Shown: positions 1 through 9,183, counted from the stretch's first letter. The stretch is 64,000 nucleotides of DNA from Phycisphaeraceae bacterium (GCA_026126305.1 JAHCJI010000001.1:1-64000); one strand, 5' to 3'. Notes: generated by a model not told the origin, from the sequence alone. Numbers and translations are program-made.

Positions 1-19
1 GAGGCAGATTCCGTCCCAT
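1..19 (-). CDS. Possible start of a gene leaving the window on the left
   Basis: A minus-strand ATG at 19-17 is preceded, 8 nt upstream, by AAAGGA, a good Shine-Dalgarno match. Only six codons (MGRNLP) are inside the window, so no product can be named. If real, it lies downstream of ktrA on the same strand, with the 21-bp repeat array between them. The call rests only on the start codon and ribosome binding site. Confidence 0.3.
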
Positions 20-704
20 GGTGCGAATCCTTTCTTCGGAACATCCACCGGCCGCCCACCCCCACGAAACACTCGCGGGGTGCGATGCGGGCCGTTGGGA
101 TTGCATCGAGCCGAACGGGCGGCCACTTGAGCGGCTCTTGGAAAAATTTTGGGCATGGATCCGCATCAGGGTCCGAAAACCGCGCGTCCCGTGGGCCGGG
201 GCCGGGTATTGGGGAGCAGAATACGAGTATTTCGGAGCAAAATACGCGTATTCGGGAGCACATGATGCAATGGCGGGAGCAAAATACGCAATGGCGGGAG
301 CAAAATACGCGTATTCGGGAGTCAATGATGGAGTGCTGGGAGCAAAATACGCGTACTCGGGAGCAAATGATGCAGTATCGGGAGCAAAATACGCAATGGC
401 AGGAGCAAACTATGCAGTGTCGGGAGCACATGAAGCCATGGCGAGGGCCGACCACGCGGCCTCGCGGGCCGAGCCCCGACGATCGGCTCCCGGGATGGGG
501 CCGCGGGCTACCGGGAGCCCCTGGCCCATGGGGGCCTGCGACCAATTGCCGACTGGAGCCTCCGACCAATTGCCAATGGCCAACCCCCAATGGCCAAAAA
601 AACGCTCGTTTGGCAATGGGCAATGGGCAATGGGCAATTGTTCAGAAGACCCAATGGGCAAATGGTGAGAGGTGCCCGGTGCCCAGTGGCCGATGCCCCC
701 CCAC
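20..704. other. Gene-free intergenic region with repeats
   Basis: No convincing gene is visible. Positions 213-443 hold the 21-bp array. Positions 444-535 are very GC-rich. Positions 540-655 are built from short words: GACCAATTGCC occurs twice (540-550, 564-574), and CAATGGG units repeat at about 614-640 and end in GGCAATTG, which is complementary to the CAATTGCC words upstream. A run of seven A at about 597-603 could act as a weak T-tract at the end of the ktrBA transcript. The open frames across the array are by-products of its 21-bp (7-codon) period. Confidence 0.6.
213..443. repeat. Tandem array of eleven 21-bp units
   Basis: Units begin at 213, 234, 255, 276, 297, 318, 339, 360, 381, 402 and 423, all exactly 21 bp. 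Each starts GGAG. Two sub-types alternate irregularly: an A type with GGAGCAAAATACGC and a B type with GGAGCACATGATGC or relatives. The A-type units at 234 and 297 contain the perfect 12-bp palindrome AATACGCGTATT. The period equals two turns of B-DNA, so the AAAA tracts lie on one face of the helix. There are no unique spacers, so it is not a CRISPR. Function is unknown. Confidence 0.9.
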
Positions 705-1454
705 CTACGAGCGGGCGTCGGCCAGCCCGGCCAGCCCGGCCAGCCCCGACAGCCCCGACAGTTTGGCCAGGGCCTTGAGGTGCTCGTCCTGGCCCATGAC
801 GATGAGCACGTCGGTGGCGGCCAGGGGCTCGGCGGGGGGCAGGACGGCGATGCGCACGCCGCCCTTGGCGGCCGGGTCCTGGCGCTTGACGGCCACGACG
901 TGGAGGTGGTGCTTCTGGCGGACGTTCAGCTCGGCCAGCGACCGCCCCACCCACTGGGCGGGCGCGGCGAACTCGACGATGCTGTGGCCCTCGTGGAACT
1001 CGATCTGGTTGAGCACGCCCGGGCCCAGGAGGCGCGCGGCCCAGCGGTCGGCGGCCTCGTCCTCGGCCAGGACCACGTCGCTGGCCCCCACGCGGCGCAG
1101 GACCCTGGCCGTGGTGCCGCTGCGGGCCCGGGCGATGACCCGCGGCACGCCCAGCTGCTGCATGATGACCGTGGCCAGGACGGCGGCCTCGAAGTCTTCG
1201 CCGATGGCCACGACGGCGGCCTTGGCCTTGTGGACGCCGCGGGCCTTGAGGGCGGCCTCGTCGGTGACGTCGATGATGATGGCCTGGGCGACGCCCGGGG
1301 CGATGCGCTCGACCACGCCCGCCTCGCGGTCGCAGGCGATGACCGCCTGACCGCCCCGGGCCAGTTGCGTGGCGATGCGCTGGCCGAAGCGGCCCAGGCC
1401 CAGCACGGCGATGGGCCGGGGGTCGTGGGGGTCGTGGGGCAGAGACGGTGCCAT
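705..1454 (-). CDS. ktrA: KtrA/TrkA-type regulatory subunit of potassium uptake system
   Basis: Cytoplasmic RCK protein that binds NAD(H) or adenine nucleotides and gates the KtrB membrane channel encoded just upstream. The N-terminal Rossmann fold shows the dinucleotide motif GLGRFGQRIA at about residues 18-27 and a later acidic residue (CDREAG). A C-terminal RCK_C segment follows (SLAELNVRQKHHLHVVAV, then VLIVMGQDEHLKAL). At 249 aa it is longer than typical KtrA (about 220). The excess sits at the ends as low-complexity DNA: a DPHDPHD-like N terminus and a GLAGLAGLA C terminus, both from short tandem repeats. The ATG follows GGGAG by 8 nt. It lies 48 bp downstream of ktrB on the same strand, almost certainly one operon. 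Confidence 0.9.
   Translation of the reverse strand: MAPSLPHDPHDPRPIAVLGLGRFGQRIATQLARGGQAVIACDREAGVVERIAPGVAQAIIIDVTDEAALKARGVHKAKAAVVAIGEDFEAAVLATVIMQQLGVPRVIARARSGTTARVLRRVGASDVVLAEDEAADRWAARLLGPGVLNQIEFHEGHSIVEFAAPAQWVGRSLAELNVRQKHHLHVVAVKRQDPAAKGGVRIAVLPPAEPLAATDVLIVMGQDEHLKALAKLSGLSGLAGLAGLADARS
718..770. repeat. 9-bp tandem repeat inside the ktrA 3' end
   Basis: Repeats of about 9 bp (CAGCCCGGC, drifting to CAGCCCCGA) encode the Leu-Ser/Ala-Gly tail of KtrA. The period is a multiple of three, so copy-number changes would keep the frame. Confidence 0.7.
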
Positions 1455-1502
1455 GGCGTTCTCCCGGGAGGGCTGGCGTGGGGGGCGTGGCGGGCGTGGG
1501 GG

Positions 1503-3299
1503 TCAGCCGAGCGAGACGGTATCGCGGGGCAGGTGGCTGCGGGCCGAGGCGTCGGACTCGATCCTTCCCACGCCCCCCACGCCCCCCACGCCCCCCACAC
1601 CCTGCACCAGCACGCCCAGGAGCGAGAGGGCCCCCAGGCGGCCGGCGAACATGGTGATGGTGATGACCACGCGGCCGAAGGGGCTCAGCTCGGTGGTGGC
1701 CCCCAGCGAGAGGCCGGTGGTGCTGGCGGCGCTGACGACCTCGAACAGCAGGGGCTCGAAGGGGATTGTCTCGGTCAGGTCCAGCGTGAGGGTGGCCAGG
1801 ACGATGACCCCCAGCAGGCTGGCGGCCACGGTGGCGGCCTTGCGCACCAGCGAGTCGGGCAGGCGGCGGCCGAAGGCCTCGACGTCGTGCCGGCCGCGGA
1901 CGGTGGCGGCCACGGCCAGGAAGAGCACGGCGACGGTGGCGGTCTTGAGGCCCCCGGCGGTGGAGCCCGGGCTGCCGCCGATGGCCATGAGCACCATGGT
2001 GGCAAAGCGCGAGCCGGGTGAGAGTTCGTCCATGGGCATGGCGTTGAAGCCCGCCGTGCGGGCGGTGACCGAGAGGAAGGCGGCGTCGGCCAGCGTGCCG
2101 GGCGTGGGCCCGCCCGCCGCGACGCTCTGGGCCACGAAGATGGCCGTGAAGCCGCCCACCAGGAGGCAGGCGGTGGTGGCCAGCACGATCTTGCTGTGGG
2201 TGCGCAGGCGCGGGGCAGGGCGGCCGGGACGGGGGCGCAGGCGGCGGCGGAGGTACTGCGTGACGTCTTCGAGCACGAGGAAGCCCAGGCCGCCCAGGAC
2301 GATGAGCGGGGCGATGACCAGATAGGGAGCAAGGCCGTGACGCATGGGCACGAGGCTGTCGCCGGTGATGTCAAAGCCCGCGTTGCAGAAGGCCGAGACG
2401 CTGTGGAAGACGGCCTGCCACGCGAGCCCGCCGGGGGCGTGGGGGGTGTGGGGGGTGAGGGGATCGGGCCACAGCGCGGCCAGCGCGAGCGCGCCGATGG
2501 CCTCGATGGCCAGGGTCGTGCCCACGATGAACCAGGCGAAGCGCATGATGCGGTGGGCGGGGTACTCGTCCAGGGCGGCGCTGAGCGTGAGGCTCTCCTG
2601 ATAACTGGGCCGCACGCCCAGCACCAGCGCCAGCGTGGAGCCGAAGATCATGAAGCCCAGGGCACCAAGCTGGATGGCGCCCAGGATGACCGCCTGGCCG
2701 AAGATCGTGAAGCCCTCGGCCGTGCCGCGGACGACCAGCCCGGTGACGCACACGGCGCTGGTGGCGGTGAAGAGGGCGTCGACCCAGCCGATGGGCTGGT
2801 CGTGGGGCGTGGCGGCGGGGAGCTTGAGCATCAGCGTGGCGGCGGCGATGAGCGCCAGGAACGAGAGGGGCAGCAGCAGGCCGGGGTGCGTCATGGTGCG
2901 CGCCAGCACGCCGCTGAGGCGCACGGACATGAGCACGGCGACGACGACCGAGAGGCCGGCGGCGGCCACGGGCCAGCCGAGCAACGCCAGGAAGAGCGAG
3001 AGCGCGGCGGCGGCCTCGATAGCCGGGCCCAGGGGCCTTGGCCATCGCCCCCGCACGCCCCGGCCCCGTAGAACCCAGCCCGGCGCGCGCCGCCAGGCGA
3101 TATCTCCCGACACGACGCCCGCGAGCCAGGGCATGAAGACCTGGAGGGCCACGAGCCACGGCCCGGCCGCGGGACCGGCGGGCAGGCCCACCCGCAGCGC
3201 CAGGGCGGCCACGCCCACGATCGCCAGGCCCCAGGCCAGCATGGCGCGGCGGGCGCTGGTGGTCGGGTCGCTGGTGGGCGTGAAGTGGTGGCGTTCCAT
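1503..3299 (-). CDS. ktrB: KtrB/TrkH-family potassium transporter, membrane subunit
   Basis: Polytopic inner-membrane K+ (or Na+/K+) translocating subunit, gated by KtrA. Four pore-loop repeats are visible with the family's filter glycines: TSAVCVTGL, VSAFCNAGF, VTARTAGFN and AASTTGLSLG. The region before the first pore (about residues 1-165) holds several extra hydrophobic segments. The protein is 598 aa against about 450 for classic KtrB. Low-complexity insertions occur where the DNA has tandem repeats: TPHTPHAPGG near residue 285 and GVGGVGGVGGVG near the C terminus. The gene is divergent from the K+ channel gene, with 97 bp between start codons. No strong ribosome binding site is seen before the ATG. 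Confidence 0.92.
   Translation of the reverse strand: MERHHFTPTSDPTTSARRAMLAWGLAIVGVAALALRVGLPAGPAAGPWLVALQVFMPWLAGVVSGDIAWRRAPGWVLRGRGVRGRWPRPLGPAIEAAAALSLFLALLGWPVAAAGLSVVVAVLMSVRLSGVLARTMTHPGLLLPLSFLALIAAATLMLKLPAATPHDQPIGWVDALFTATSAVCVTGLVVRGTAEGFTIFGQAVILGAIQLGALGFMIFGSTLALVLGVRPSYQESLTLSAALDEYPAHRIMRFAWFIVGTTLAIEAIGALALAALWPDPLTPHTPHAPGGLAWQAVFHSVSAFCNAGFDITGDSLVPMRHGLAPYLVIAPLIVLGGLGFLVLEDVTQYLRRRLRPRPGRPAPRLRTHSKIVLATTACLLVGGFTAIFVAQSVAAGGPTPGTLADAAFLSVTARTAGFNAMPMDELSPGSRFATMVLMAIGGSPGSTAGGLKTATVAVLFLAVAATVRGRHDVEAFGRRLPDSLVRKAATVAASLLGVIVLATLTLDLTETIPFEPLLFEVVSAASTTGLSLGATTELSPFGRVVITITMFAGRLGALSLLGVLVQGVGGVGGVGGVGRIESDASARSHLPRDTVSLG
1563..1605. repeat. 9-bp CGCCCCCCA tandem repeat in the ktrB 3' end
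   Basis: Four to five copies of CCCCCCACG encode the Gly-Gly-Val tail of KtrB. Similar G/C words recur at 1480-1500 between ktrB and ktrA and at 2436-2460 inside ktrB. Confidence 0.7.
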
Positions 3300-3396
3300 G
3301 GTCTCGCTGGTGGGCCCGCTGGTGGGCCCGCTCGAGTGCGGGCAAGGCTATGGAGCCCGCGGGGCGGGGAAAACGCCCGTCCCCTATCGTTGGCCC

Positions 3397-5085
3397 ATGA
3401 AGTCCATCGCCGCGCAACTGCTGATCCTGACGCGCCAGCGCCGCACAATGCGCAACGTCCGGGTGCTGGGGCTGTTCCTGGCGGTGCTGGCCGGGCTGAT
3501 GATCGTGCACACGGTGCTGTTCCACGTCATCATGGAGTACGAGGGACAGGAGCACACCTGGCTCAGCGGGCTGTACTGGGTGCTGGTGACGATGAGCACG
3601 CTGGGCTTTGGCGACATCACCTTCGAGAGCGACCTGGGGCGGCTGTTCTCGATCGTGGTGGTGATCAGCGGGACGATCTTTTTGCTGGCGCTGTTGCCCT
3701 TCATGTTCATCCAGTTCTTCTACGCGCCGTGGATGGAGGCCCAGACCGCCGCCCGCACGCCGCGGGAATTACCCGGGGACACCGCGGGCCACATCATCCT
3801 GACGAAGCTGGACCCGGTGACCGAGGCGCTTGTGGAAAAGCTCGAGCAGGTGGGCCAGGCCTACGTGCTGCTGGTGGCCGACCCGCAGGAGGCCGGCCGC
3901 CTGCACGACCGTGACGTGCGCGTGATGGTGGGCGACCTGGACGACCCCAGGACCTACCGGGCCGCCCGGGTCGATGCGGCGGCGATGGTGGTGACCACGC
4001 GCAGCGACACGCAGGACACGACGGTGGCCTTTACCGTGCGGGCCGTGAGCGAGGCCGTGCCGGTGGTGGCCACGGCCGACGTGGACGCGTCGGTGCCCAT
4101 CCTGGAACTGGCCGGGGCCACCAGCGTGGTGCGGCTGGACCGGGTGATGGGCCAGGCACTGGCGCGGTGCATCGCCGGGGGCGACGCCCTGACGCACGTG
4201 GTGGCGCGCTTCGACAACCTGCTGATCGCCGAGGCCAGCGCCGCGCGAACGCCGCTGATCGGCAAGAGCCTGCGCGAGAACCGCGTGAGCGAGCTGGGCG
4301 TCAGCGTCGTGGGCCTGTGGGACCGCGGGGCCTTCCGCCCGGCAATGCCCGACGCGGTCGTGCACGAGCGCACGGTGCTGATGCTGGCCGGCTCGGCGTC
4401 CCAGCTCCAGAACTACGACGAGCACTTTGCGATTTATAACGTCAGCGGCGAACCGGTGATCGTGATCGGCAACGGGCGCATCGGGCAGGCGACGGCGGCG
4501 GCGCTCAAGCTCCGCGGCGTGGACTTTCGCGTCATCGAAAAGAGCGACCGCCGCGTGACCATGCCCGAGAAGACCATCGTGGGCGACGCGGCCGAGCCGA
4601 AGGTGCTCGAGGCCGCGGGGATCTCCAAGGCCCCCACCGTGGTGGTGACCACCAACGCCGACGACGTGAACCTGTACCTGACGCTGTTGTGTCGCAAGAT
4701 GCGACCGGACATCGAGGTCATCGCCCGGTGTACGCAGGACAAGCACGTCGAGGCGCTGCACCGGGCCGGGGCCGACTTCGTGCAGAGCTACGCCTCGACG
4801 GGCGCGGGCACGATCTATAACCTGCTCGAACACGGGCGGCTGGTGACCGTGGCCCAGGGGCTGGAGGTCTTCACCACGCCCGTGCCCGGCGCCATCGCCG
4901 GCATGCGCATCTTGGACGCGGGCCTGCGTGAGCGTACGGGCTGCACGATCGTGGGCTATCGCGGCGAGGGCGGGCTGGTGGCCAACCCCCCCGCCGCCAC
5001 CGTGCTGCACGCCGGCCACGAGCTGGTCCTCATCGGCGATGTCGCCAGCCGGCAGGCCTACTTCAAGGCCTTCGGCGAGGCGTGA
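3397..5085 (+). CDS. Potassium channel with two RCK (TrkA-N/TrkA-C) domains
   Basis: Kch/MthK-like ion channel. Two transmembrane helices (about residues 22-44 and 82-108) flank a pore helix and the filter STLGFGD (near residue 68), a variant of TVGYGD. Two cytoplasmic RCK halves follow: the first from about residue 125, the second starting with VIVIGNGRIGQATAAAL (about residue 350), a classic NAD-binding glycine motif. The first half lacks a clean GxGxxG. The C terminus is a TrkA_C domain. Length is 562 aa. An upstream open frame extends this gene to 2635 but covers ktrB on the other strand, so ATG 3397 is preferred; an internal Met about 17 residues on is an alternative. Divergence from ktrAB suggests shared control of K+ balance. 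Confidence 0.88.
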   Translation: MKSIAAQLLILTRQRRTMRNVRVLGLFLAVLAGLMIVHTVLFHVIMEYEGQEHTWLSGLYWVLVTMSTLGFGDITFESDLGRLFSIVVVISGTIFLLALLPFMFIQFFYAPWMEAQTAARTPRELPGDTAGHIILTKLDPVTEALVEKLEQVGQAYVLLVADPQEAGRLHDRDVRVMVGDLDDPRTYRAARVDAAAMVVTTRSDTQDTTVAFTVRAVSEAVPVVATADVDASVPILELAGATSVVRLDRVMGQALARCIAGGDALTHVVARFDNLLIAEASAARTPLIGKSLRENRVSELGVSVVGLWDRGAFRPAMPDAVVHERTVLMLAGSASQLQNYDEHFAIYNVSGEPVIVIGNGRIGQATAAALKLRGVDFRVIEKSDRRVTMPEKTIVGDAAEPKVLEAAGISKAPTVVVTTNADDVNLYLTLLCRKMRPDIEVIARCTQDKHVEALHRAGADFVQSYASTGAGTIYNLLEHGRLVTVAQGLEVFTTPVPGAIAGMRILDAGLRERTGCTIVGYRGEGGLVANPPAATVLHAGHELVLIGDVASRQAYFKAFGEA

Positions 5086-5106
5086 TCATCCGGTTCGGCA
5101 TGGCCA

Positions 5107-6936
5107 TCAAGGACACCCTGCCGCGAAGGCGTTCTGGTATGCCAGGAAATCGAAGATGGTCAGGCGGCCGTCGTAGTCGAAGTCGGCCCAGGTGCTGCCG
5201 CGGGCGAAGAGGTTTTGGAACTCGAGGAAGTCGAAGATGTCCAGGCGGCCATCCTTGTTCAGGTCGGCCCGGCAGTCGGGCTCGCCCATGCCGTAGTCCG
5301 GCGGCAGCACGTTGTCGTCGTCCATGATGGGGTCATAGTTCGTGCGGCTGCGGCCCACGGTAAAGATCGGGCCGGATTCCTGGTCGTGCAGCGGGTGGCT
5401 TGTCGCGGCACGCCAGCCGCCGGCGCCGTTGGGCTCGAAGGCCTTGATACGCCCGCCATCAACAACGAACAGCGTGCCGTCATCGCCGAACTGGAGGCTG
5501 CGCGGGCTGGTGACGCCCGGCAGGCCCACGAGCGCTTCGGGCAACAGGCGACCGGTGCCATCACGGCCGAGCCTGGCCACCGTGGCGGTCTGTGAGCCGG
5601 CGATCCACTCCTTGCCGTCGATGGGATTGACCGCGACCGAGCCGTCGCCCAGCACGGCGGCCGAAGTTGGGATCAGGTCGCTTCGGCGGATCACCAGTTC
5701 GCGGCTGATCCGCAAGAGTTGCCGATTCGACACGTTCATCGCCACCACTTCGTCGGTTTCATCGTCGTAGAACATCGCATCGGCCGGGTTGGGCAGATCC
5801 ACCGTCTGGATGACGGCGTAGCGGCCATCTGCCTGCGGGGCGTAGCGGCTGATGCGGCTGCTCGAAGCGACATACGCCGTGCCGTCGCGGCTGACGACCA
5901 TGCCGCGCGGCGTGATCATGCTCGCGATGCTCTCGGTCGTGCCGTCGACAAAGTTCGCAAGGTAGAGCGTCCCGAGTCGGCCAAGAGCATCTTTGGCCAG
6001 GATGTAACCTTCGGTTGGCGAGGGACCGTGGCCGACGGCCATGACCGCGCCGGTGGCCAGGCTCAGGTCGAAGCGCTTGGGTTCGGGCTCATCGGTCAGC
6101 GGTTGGGGAACTGTCATGGTGACGTCCCCGAAGATCGGATTGGTCGTCAGCCCGAAGGTGGGCCAGATGCTGCCATAGCCGTCGAGGAAGCCGTTGGTGG
6201 CATCAAGGCGATACACAATGCGAGGATAGAAGTCGGTCTCATTCTTCATCGCGTACGTACCGCCGATGTAATTGAAACCCGTCATGGTGGTCGTGAACGG
6301 GCCCTGGCTTGTCAGGATGCTGTCGTTGGCCGGATCGCGGAAGGCTACCCGCATGTCGCTGACAGAGCCGCACGTGTCAAAAGCCCCCCACATGGTGACC
6401 ATGTGCCCGCCATTGCGACGCCAACGGCTGCCGGTACGCCACTCATACCATCCCATGACCGGCAGCACGATCGCACCCATACGCATCTGGTCGGAGAGTG
6501 TCTTGGGGCTCAGGCCGACGTAGCCAAAGGTGTGGAATTTGGACACGCCGAAGTAGCCCACGCCCGACAACGCGGACTTGGTGAAGTTGAACCAGTTGTT
6601 CATAGGTGTCCCATTGTCCGGATCGGTGCCCATCTGGAAGCCCATCAGGAAAAGTGAGGTTGTCACTGGAATGTACTGGTCCTGGCTGGCCCAGTCTCGC
6701 GGCCCCCCGGCGAATGCCGACGGGTAGCCATGATTCGAGATGTAGGCCAAGGCGTTGGCCGTGGCCGTGGGCACGCAGTAACTGTTTCCATCATTCAGCA
6801 GGCCGGCCCGCTTCTGATCGAAGTCGGGCATGTCGTTGCGGTAGACCATGCATTGGCCGATGGCCTGGCTGGAAAGTGCGAGCCCGGCCACAATGCACTT
6901 GACGATACAGTTTCCGGCATTTGGTTTTTGCAACAT
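5107..6936 (-). CDS. Exported cysteine-peptidase-like/beta-propeller protein with GC-type dockerin (copy 1)
   Basis: Hydrophobic signal segment at residues 11-27. The next about 200 residues look like a papain-fold (C39-like) peptidase: Gln41 (DFDQKR), Cys54 (YCVPTATANA), His178 (GGHMVTMWGA) and an Asp/Asn pair at 201-204 (DPAND) have the right order and spacing. Residues about 280-540 are repeats of the kind seen in NHL/SMP-30 propellers (PRGMVVSRDGTAYVA, PRSLQFGDDGTLFVVDGG). Residues 555-608 are the double EF-hand dockerin, Cys to Cys, coded by 5113-5274. The start has AAGGGG upstream. It is 609 aa, has an adjacent paralogue of 608 aa, and starts 163 nt downstream of it. Peptidase activity is inferred from motif order only. 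It ends 21 bp from the convergent channel gene. Confidence 0.8.
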   Translation of the reverse strand: MLQKPNAGNCIVKCIVAGLALSSQAIGQCMVYRNDMPDFDQKRAGLLNDGNSYCVPTATANALAYISNHGYPSAFAGGPRDWASQDQYIPVTTSLFLMGFQMGTDPDNGTPMNNWFNFTKSALSGVGYFGVSKFHTFGYVGLSPKTLSDQMRMGAIVLPVMGWYEWRTGSRWRRNGGHMVTMWGAFDTCGSVSDMRVAFRDPANDSILTSQGPFTTTMTGFNYIGGTYAMKNETDFYPRIVYRLDATNGFLDGYGSIWPTFGLTTNPIFGDVTMTVPQPLTDEPEPKRFDLSLATGAVMAVGHGPSPTEGYILAKDALGRLGTLYLANFVDGTTESIASMITPRGMVVSRDGTAYVASSSRISRYAPQADGRYAVIQTVDLPNPADAMFYDDETDEVVAMNVSNRQLLRISRELVIRRSDLIPTSAAVLGDGSVAVNPIDGKEWIAGSQTATVARLGRDGTGRLLPEALVGLPGVTSPRSLQFGDDGTLFVVDGGRIKAFEPNGAGGWRAATSHPLHDQESGPIFTVGRSRTNYDPIMDDDNVLPPDYGMGEPDCRADLNKDGRLDIFDFLEFQNLFARGSTWADFDYDGRLTIFDFLAYQNAFAAGCP

Positions 6937-7099
6937 CTGTTACCCCTTCGCACAGCTGCATATTGTCAGACCTTCTCGATTTGACGAACCCAGCAAAACC
7001 CCATCATGAAGCAAGCCATTCGATCTTGAAACCTTGGGCCGATACGAGTCCAAAGGAGGATCGACTCTGCTCAAGTAAAACGCTTGCGGCGCAGCTTCC

Positions 7100-8926
7100 T
7101 TACGGACACCCGGCCGCGAAGGCGTTCTGGTAGGCCAGGAAGTCGAAGATGGTCAGACGGCCGTCATAGTCGAAGTCGGCGACGGTGCTGCCGCGGGCGA
7201 AGAGGTTTTGGAACTCGAGGAAGTCGAAGATCGTCAGCACGCCGTCGAGGTCCAAGTCGGCCCGGCAGTCGCGATCGCCCAGGCCGGTGTCGGGCGGCAA
7301 CACGTCGATGTCGGCCATGGTGGCCGGGTTGGCGTTGGTGCGGCTGCGGCCCACGGTGAAGACCGGACCCGACACGGTGTTGTGCAATGGGTGGCTCGTG
7401 GCGGCGCGCCAGCCGCCGGTGCCGTTGGGCTCGAAGGCCTTGATACGCCCCGCGTCGACGACGAACAGCGTGCCGTCGTCGCCGAACTGGAGGCTGCGCG
7501 GGCTGGTGACGCCCGGCAGGCTCACGAGCGCTTCGGGCAGCAGCCGACCCGAAGCAGCGTCGCGACCGAACCGAACGAGCGTGGCGGTATCCGAGCCGGC
7601 GATCCACTCCTTGCCATCGATGGGGTTGACCGTCACCGAACCGTCGCCCAGCACGGCGGCGGCGCTGGGGATCGCATCGTTGCGGCGGATGGTCATCGAC
7701 TTGGTGATGCGCATGAGGCGGCTGTCGGCGATGTTCAGCGCGACGATCTCATCGGTGTCGTCGTCGTAGAAGATCGCGTCGGCCTGGTTGGGAAGGATCG
7801 TGCTGTCGATCAGCCCGATGCCGCCCGCCATTTGTGGGCCGTAGCGATCGATGCGGCTGGATCGTGCCACGTACACGGTGCCGTCACGACCGATGACCAT
7901 GCCGCGGGGGCTGAGCATGGTGCCGATTGGAGTCACTGAACCATCGACGTAGTTGACCGACAAGAGCTCTCCCGATCGCCCCAAGTCGGTGAGCACGAAG
8001 CCTTGAGTGGGAATGGCCGAATGGGCCATGGAAACGATCGTGCCCCGGGGTATCGTGGCGTCGAAGCGCTTGGGGCCCGGATCATCGGTCGTCGGCTGGG
8101 GCACGTAGAAGGTCAGGTCTTCGAGCGATGGGCTGGTGGTCAGGCCGAAGATGGGCCAGATGGCGCCATAACCGTCGAGGAAGCCGCCGTTGTCCAACCG
8201 GTAGACGACGCGTGGCAGGAAGTTCAACTCGGACTTGTTGCGGAAGGTCCACCCCGGGTTGTAGGTGAAGCCGGTACCGGTGGTGGTGAAGGGCCCTTGG
8301 GCGGTCAAAACTGCGTCATTGGCAGGGTCGCGGTAGACCATGAACATGTCCGCAGCGGTGCCGCAGGTGTTGAAGGCCCCCCACATGGTGACCATGTGCC
8401 CGCCATCGCGCGCCCACTGGCCGCCGCCGCGATTGTCGTACCAGCCCATGACCGGCATGACGACGGCACCGATGCGCATCATGTCGCTGAGGGTTTTGGG
8501 ATCCATGCCAAAGAGGAAGTTGGCCCGGAACCACGAGACGCCGAAGGGGCCGGCCGAAGTAGCCCTGGCTTTCGCAACAGGGAACCAACCTTCCAGGGTC
8601 GTGCCGCTACTGGGATCGGTGCCCATCAGAAGGCCCATCAGGAAAATCTGTTGGGTGACGTAGGCGTACTGGTCCTGGCTTGCCCAATCTCGCGGACCGC
8701 CGAAGATCGACGGGTAGCCGTGGTTCGAGATGTAGGCCAACGCGTTGGCCGTGGCCGTGGGAACGCAGTACATGCTGCCGTTGTTGGGCAGGGCGCTGCG
8801 GCGCTGGTCAAAGTCGGGCATGTCCAGGCGGTAGACCGTACACTGGGCCAAAGCCTGGCTGGAGAGGGCAAGGCCCGCCAAAAAGCAAAGAACGTTCTTC
8901 GGACGAGCGTGACGAGCCTGCAACAT
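7100..8926 (-). CDS. Exported cysteine-peptidase-like/beta-propeller protein with GC-type dockerin (copy 2)
   Basis: Paralogue of the gene at 5107-6936, with the same architecture over its full 608 aa. Signal segment at residues 12-27; candidate catalytic residues Gln41, Cys54 (YCVPTATANA) and His177 (GGHMVTMWGA), then DPAND; propeller repeats at about 280-540; dockerin at the C terminus (coded by 7106-7267). The segments YISNHGYPS, GGPRDWASQDQY and WIAGS are shared almost unchanged between copies, while the region around residues 100-140 differs. This points to an older duplication with kept active-site geometry. A purine-rich GGGGGTAGG precedes the ATG. Confidence 0.8.
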   Translation of the reverse strand: MLQARHARPKNVLCFLAGLALSSQALAQCTVYRLDMPDFDQRRSALPNNGSMYCVPTATANALAYISNHGYPSIFGGPRDWASQDQYAYVTQQIFLMGLLMGTDPSSGTTLEGWFPVAKARATSAGPFGVSWFRANFLFGMDPKTLSDMMRIGAVVMPVMGWYDNRGGGQWARDGGHMVTMWGAFNTCGTAADMFMVYRDPANDAVLTAQGPFTTTGTGFTYNPGWTFRNKSELNFLPRVVYRLDNGGFLDGYGAIWPIFGLTTSPSLEDLTFYVPQPTTDDPGPKRFDATIPRGTIVSMAHSAIPTQGFVLTDLGRSGELLSVNYVDGSVTPIGTMLSPRGMVIGRDGTVYVARSSRIDRYGPQMAGGIGLIDSTILPNQADAIFYDDDTDEIVALNIADSRLMRITKSMTIRRNDAIPSAAAVLGDGSVTVNPIDGKEWIAGSDTATLVRFGRDAASGRLLPEALVSLPGVTSPRSLQFGDDGTLFVVDAGRIKAFEPNGTGGWRAATSHPLHNTVSGPVFTVGRSRTNANPATMADIDVLPPDTGLGDRDCRADLDLDGVLTIFDFLEFQNLFARGSTVADFDYDGRLTIFDFLAYQNAFAAGCP

Positions 8927-9123
8927 CTACCTACCCCCACAAAACAATTCCGGGAAGGACGAATACACAACAAAGGGCCATGACCCGGCCAGATCGGGGT
9001 GCAACGACACCACGGGCCTCCGGAATCAGGCTGTTCATTGTAAACGGAAAAGCCCGGACTGACTCACGTTGGGCACGAAGAATTCACACGTTTGACCCGA
9101 TAACTCCTCCTGTATGGAATGAC

Positions 9124-9147
9124 AAACCGGCCGCAACAGACGGCCGG
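9124..9147 (-). terminator. Rho-independent terminator of the lamin-tail gene
   Basis: A 7-bp perfect GC stem (CCGGCCG/CGGCCGG) with a 7-nt loop lies 37 bp after the stop codon. On the minus strand it is followed by TTTGTC, a short T-tract, so efficiency may be modest. Confidence 0.65.
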
Positions 9148-9183
9148 CTTGCTCTTGAACTCAAGGTTCAGGTTTGACTTGGC

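Noticed and set aside
213..443. CRISPR interpretation of the 21-bp arrays
   Set aside because: Units are directly adjacent with no unique spacers, and no cas gene is present.
85..1350. Long plus-strand frames across array 1 and ktrA
   Set aside because: They read the 21-bp repeats as 7-residue repeats, then run antisense to ktrA; no ribosome binding site, and the composition is that of a shadow frame.
2635..3396. N-terminal extension of the K+ channel gene
   Set aside because: It is antisense to ktrB, whose family motifs are certain; the channel starts naturally at 3397.
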